From an uncultured Lachnospiraceae bacterium (GTDB lineage Bacteria; Bacillota_A; Clostridia; Lachnospirales; Lachnospiraceae): DNA of 7,930 nucleotides. The notes beneath the pieces were generated by a model. It had not been told where the DNA came from. It did not search any database and was given only the letters and a program-made list of their open reading frames with translations. A program made the position numbers and the translations under genes. Positions 5,806 through 7,930 of this stretch are shown in pieces (the first letter of the stretch is position 1; the number at the start of each line of letters is the position of its first letter). Location: positions 1 to 7,930 of the forward strand of contig CACYDL010000296.1 in NCBI GenBank assembly GCA_902773195.1. The letters are read 5' to 3'.

Positions 5806-7930
5806 GCCGCAACCCCCGCCAGAAGGTATACCAGTGGTGAATTCCAGTAAATCGCGACCTCGTTGGTCGAATAGCTCTGATCGCTGTCGGCGTAGCAGGC
5901 CGCCGGCGCCCTGCCCGAAAGCACGTTCCGCGCGTAGGGATCCTCCAGCTGACCGTCCGGTCCTCCCGCCAGCATGCCGGGAACCGCCTCCCCGGCCGCC
6001 TGGGAAGGACGGTGGTGGGGATGCTCCGGGGATGTGGTCCCGAAGCCCGACACGTAGCAGATCCCGTTGGTATTGTTTCCGAGAAGGTAATTGAGCTGCT
6101 TCCACGCGGCGTCCCTGTACGCCTCCTTCCCGGTGACCCGGCCGGCCATCAGGAACAGCATTCCGCGGTTCGCCGCCACCATGTTGCTCCCCCAGACGTA
6201 GTCGTCCGCCCCCAGGGCCGCTCCGTATCCGTCCCCGCGGGACTTATCCAGGGCGGTCTCCGCGGCCTCCGAAAGCCTGGCGGAGGCCTCCCGGAAGAGC
6301 TCCGTATCGGGCCCGCAGCCTCTCACCGCCGCGTAGAGTCCGTATCCCGTGACGTCGGTCCATCCCAGATCCGCCCCCGTCAGAGCGTCGAGAAGCCTTT
6401 CGGCGCCGCCGTCCTCACCCGTGGTCCTCAGCAGCTCCGCCTCCGCCCAGAATCGCTCATCCGTATCCGCGGCGTCGCCGTATTCTCCCGTGACGATCCC
6501 GTCCGGATTGAGGAAGCCCGTCCCGTCCGAGGGATGGGACGACAGCCACTTCTCCGCCCTCAGGGCCGCGTCGAGACAGGCGTCGGCGAATGCTTCGCCG
6601 TCCGGTTCGCCGTCCCTCAGGACTCTCGCGGCGATCGCCATCACCGCGGCGAAATCTCCTGTCGCGGCGGCGGAGACGGGGCAGAGAATCAGCCGGTCCG
6701 TCTCCTCGTCGGGCGGTACGGCGCCGGGAAACGTCCCGCAGGTCACCTTGTGGTGCACCCCGCCGTCGTCGTCCTGCATTTTCAGGAGCCACTCCAGCTC
6801 ATAGCGGACCAGGTCCGGGATCCGGGCGAAGCTCCCGGCTCCTCCGAAATCCTCAAAGGCCAGGAGCAGGTCGGCGCAGGCCTTGGCGGCGGGCACCGTG
6901 TAGCGCCCGTAGTCGCCCGCGTCGTGCCATCCGCCCGTCACATCCCGGGTTTCCTCCGGGTTTTCGTACACGGAGGCCTCCGAGGTGTGGCAGGCGCCGT
7001 GGCTGTACTTACCCGCCTCCAGCGCCTCGCCGCATTTCTGAATCTCATAGAAATGCAGAACGCCTTCGGCGAGCGGGTCGAGAACGTCCTCTCCGATCCC
7101 GAAGACGGCGGATGCCTCTCCGGCCCGGAGCTCATAGCTTCCCGGTTCGGTGATCTCCGAAAAATCCAGGACCCGCAGCGTCTCGCCGGACACCTCGTTC
7201 ACCCGGCGTTCCCCCGCGGCCTTCTCCAGCACCGTCTCGCCGGTCCCCGAACGGACGACGGAGAAGGACAGGCCGTCCCCTCCCTCCGCGCCCCGGAGGA
7301 CGGCGTTCTTGACGGAATCCGGCAGATAGCCCACCTGGTTCAGGGTGATCCCGCAGGCCTCTTCCTCCGGGGAGGCCGCGGCGGCGCCGCTGCGGTCCGT
7401 CATCTGCAGGCAGACATTGTCAAAGGTGATGACGTGGGCGGGATCCCCGTCCGTATAGCCCTCCGAGACGCCGCAGTTGAAGCAGAATCTCGGGGCCGGG
7501 TCCGTCGGCTCCTGCATCGTGAAGGTCTCGCTCACGTGCTGCTCCGCCGGCCCGACGAGGACCGTGTTCATGGCGTAGGCGTGATAGTCTCCTCCGTTCA
7601 GCTGCACCCGCCAGGTGATCTCCCTCTCCAGATCGGATCTGACGTCGAAATCCAGGCGGTATTCGCAGCCCTCCTCGAGGGAAAAGCCGTCGTAGTAGTC
7701 CTGGACGCCGTAGTCCACCTTTCCCGTGCTCTCGATGCGCAGCTCCATCTCGCCGGCGTCGTTGACGGCGATCTCCGCCCGGCCTCCCTCCAGATAGAGG
7801 CCCCACCCGTCGAGGGTCGTCCCGAAATCTCCCGTTTTGATGAGGTTTTCCCCCTCCCCGCCGGCAGGCGCGGCCGGATAAACCGGCGCGGCGGATGCCT
7901 GCGTCAGGGTAAGCAGAAGCGCCAGGCAGA
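5802..7930 (-). CDS. Secreted glycoside hydrolase family 9 (endoglucanase/cellobiohydrolase type), start outside window
   Basis: An exported beta-glucan hydrolase; 708 residues are visible and only the first few of the signal peptide are missing. Visible residues 1-13 are the end of a signal peptide (LALLLTLTQASA). Residues 28-177 resemble a CBM4/9 module (NLIKTGDFGTTLDGW, later HVITFDNVCLQM). Residues 191-280 are the Ig-like CelD_N domain (ITLNQVGYLPDSVKNAVLRG). The GH9 barrel covers about 285-705: GGWHDAGDYGRY gives the paired Asp D336 and D339; VSGFGTTSPEHPHHRPS is the His-containing signature; and DSDQSYSTNEVAIYW gives the catalytic acid E690. The order CBM4-Ig-GH9 is the 'theme D' arrangement of clostridial CbhA and CelK, which are cellobiohydrolases, but endo- or exo-action cannot be read from sequence. 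The protein ends directly after the barrel, with no dockerin, sortase signal or extra CBM. An internal ATG at 7748 is not the start, because reading continues in frame into the signal peptide. Confidence 0.95.
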   Translation of the reverse strand, partial: CLALLLTLTQASAAPVYPAAPAGGEGENLIKTGDFGTTLDGWGLYLEGGRAEIAVNDAGEMELRIESTGKVDYGVQDYYDGFSLEEGCEYRLDFDVRSDLEREITWRVQLNGGDYHAYAMNTVLVGPAEQHVSETFTMQEPTDPAPRFCFNCGVSEGYTDGDPAHVITFDNVCLQMTDRSGAAAASPEEEACGITLNQVGYLPDSVKNAVLRGAEGGDGLSFSVVRSGTGETVLEKAAGERRVNEVSGETLRVLDFSEITEPGSYELRAGEASAVFGIGEDVLDPLAEGVLHFYEIQKCGEALEAGKYSHGACHTSEASVYENPEETRDVTGGWHDAGDYGRYTVPAAKACADLLLAFEDFGGAGSFARIPDLVRYELEWLLKMQDDDGGVHHKVTCGTFPGAVPPDEETDRLILCPVSAAATGDFAAVMAIAARVLRDGEPDGEAFADACLDAALRAEKWLSSHPSDGTGFLNPDGIVTGEYGDAADTDERFWAEAELLRTTGEDGGAERLLDALTGADLGWTDVTGYGLYAAVRGCGPDTELFREASARLSEAAETALDKSRGDGYGAALGADDYVWGSNMVAANRGMLFLMAGRVTGKEAYRDAAWKQLNYLLGNNTNGICYVSGFGTTSPEHPHHRPSQAAGEAVPGMLAGGPDGQLEDPYARNVLSGRAPAACYADSDQSYSTNEVAIYWNSPLVYLLAGVAA

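Noticed and set aside
4921..5850. A 309-codon plus-strand frame opposite the patatin-like gene
   Set aside because: It is an antisense shadow in codon register with a gene whose full catalytic motifs are on the minus strand; the product is His/Leu/Val-rich with no family match.
4918..6105. A longer patatin-like protein starting 100 codons upstream
   Set aside because: The extra N-terminus lies wholly inside the GH9 gene in another frame and is Gly/Arg/Pro-rich. The family alignment begins just after ATG 5805.
6590..7153. A 187-codon Arg/Pro-rich plus-strand frame opposite the GH9 gene
   Set aside because: The composition is that of an out-of-frame reading of GC-rich coding DNA, and the opposite strand has complete GH9 motifs.

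Overview
This GC-rich window carries six genes, all read from the minus strand. It looks like chromosome from an anaerobic, plant-fibre-associated Bacillota, probably a GC-rich Clostridia or Lachnospiraceae-type gut or rumen bacterium. The evidence is: strong GGAGG-type ribosome binding sites; three near-consensus sigma-A promoters, each with a 17-bp spacer; a rubrerythrin typical of anaerobes; and a secreted GH9 cellulase with a CBM4-like module, an Ig-like domain and a catalytic domain in that order. The taxonomic call is an inference from gene content and style, not from a marker gene.

The genes below are listed in the direction of transcription, from high to low coordinates. (1) 7930-5802: a secreted GH9 glycoside hydrolase, cut by the window edge inside its signal peptide. 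(2) 5805-4918: a patatin-like phospholipase whose start codon overlaps the cellulase stop (ATGA). (3) 4839-4300: a rubrerythrin with its own promoter. (4) 4199-2172: a secreted transglutaminase-like protein of 675 residues, with its own promoter and a long N-terminal region made of diverged internal repeats. (5) 2120-1518: a Nudix hydrolase of the ADP-ribose pyrophosphatase type, 51 nt behind gene 4 with no visible promoter, so probably co-transcribed. (6) 1267-1: a sodium:solute symporter (SSS family), whose last ~80 residues lie outside the window; it has its own promoter and a leader of about 117 nt.

The likely transcription units are [GH9-patatin], [rubrerythrin], [transglutaminase-Nudix] and [symporter]. 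The genes do not form one obvious pathway. The cellulase digests beta-glucan outside the cell, and the symporter imports a small solute. Rubrerythrin handles peroxide. The Nudix enzyme probably clears a nucleotide-sugar or ADP-ribose-like metabolite. No mobile element, RNA gene, CRISPR array or clear defence system is visible.

The most unusual features are at the gene boundaries and in the transglutaminase gene. The promoter of the transglutaminase gene lies between the rubrerythrin stop and its terminator, and its predicted start site falls inside the first arm of the terminator hairpin. The patatin/rubrerythrin boundary shows a weaker version of the same packing. A degenerate 22-bp tandem repeat runs across the Nudix stop codon and abuts a perfect 22-bp palindrome upstream of the symporter promoter. 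No non-coding stretch exceeds 300 bases; the largest (1268-1517) holds the palindrome, repeats, promoter and leader.
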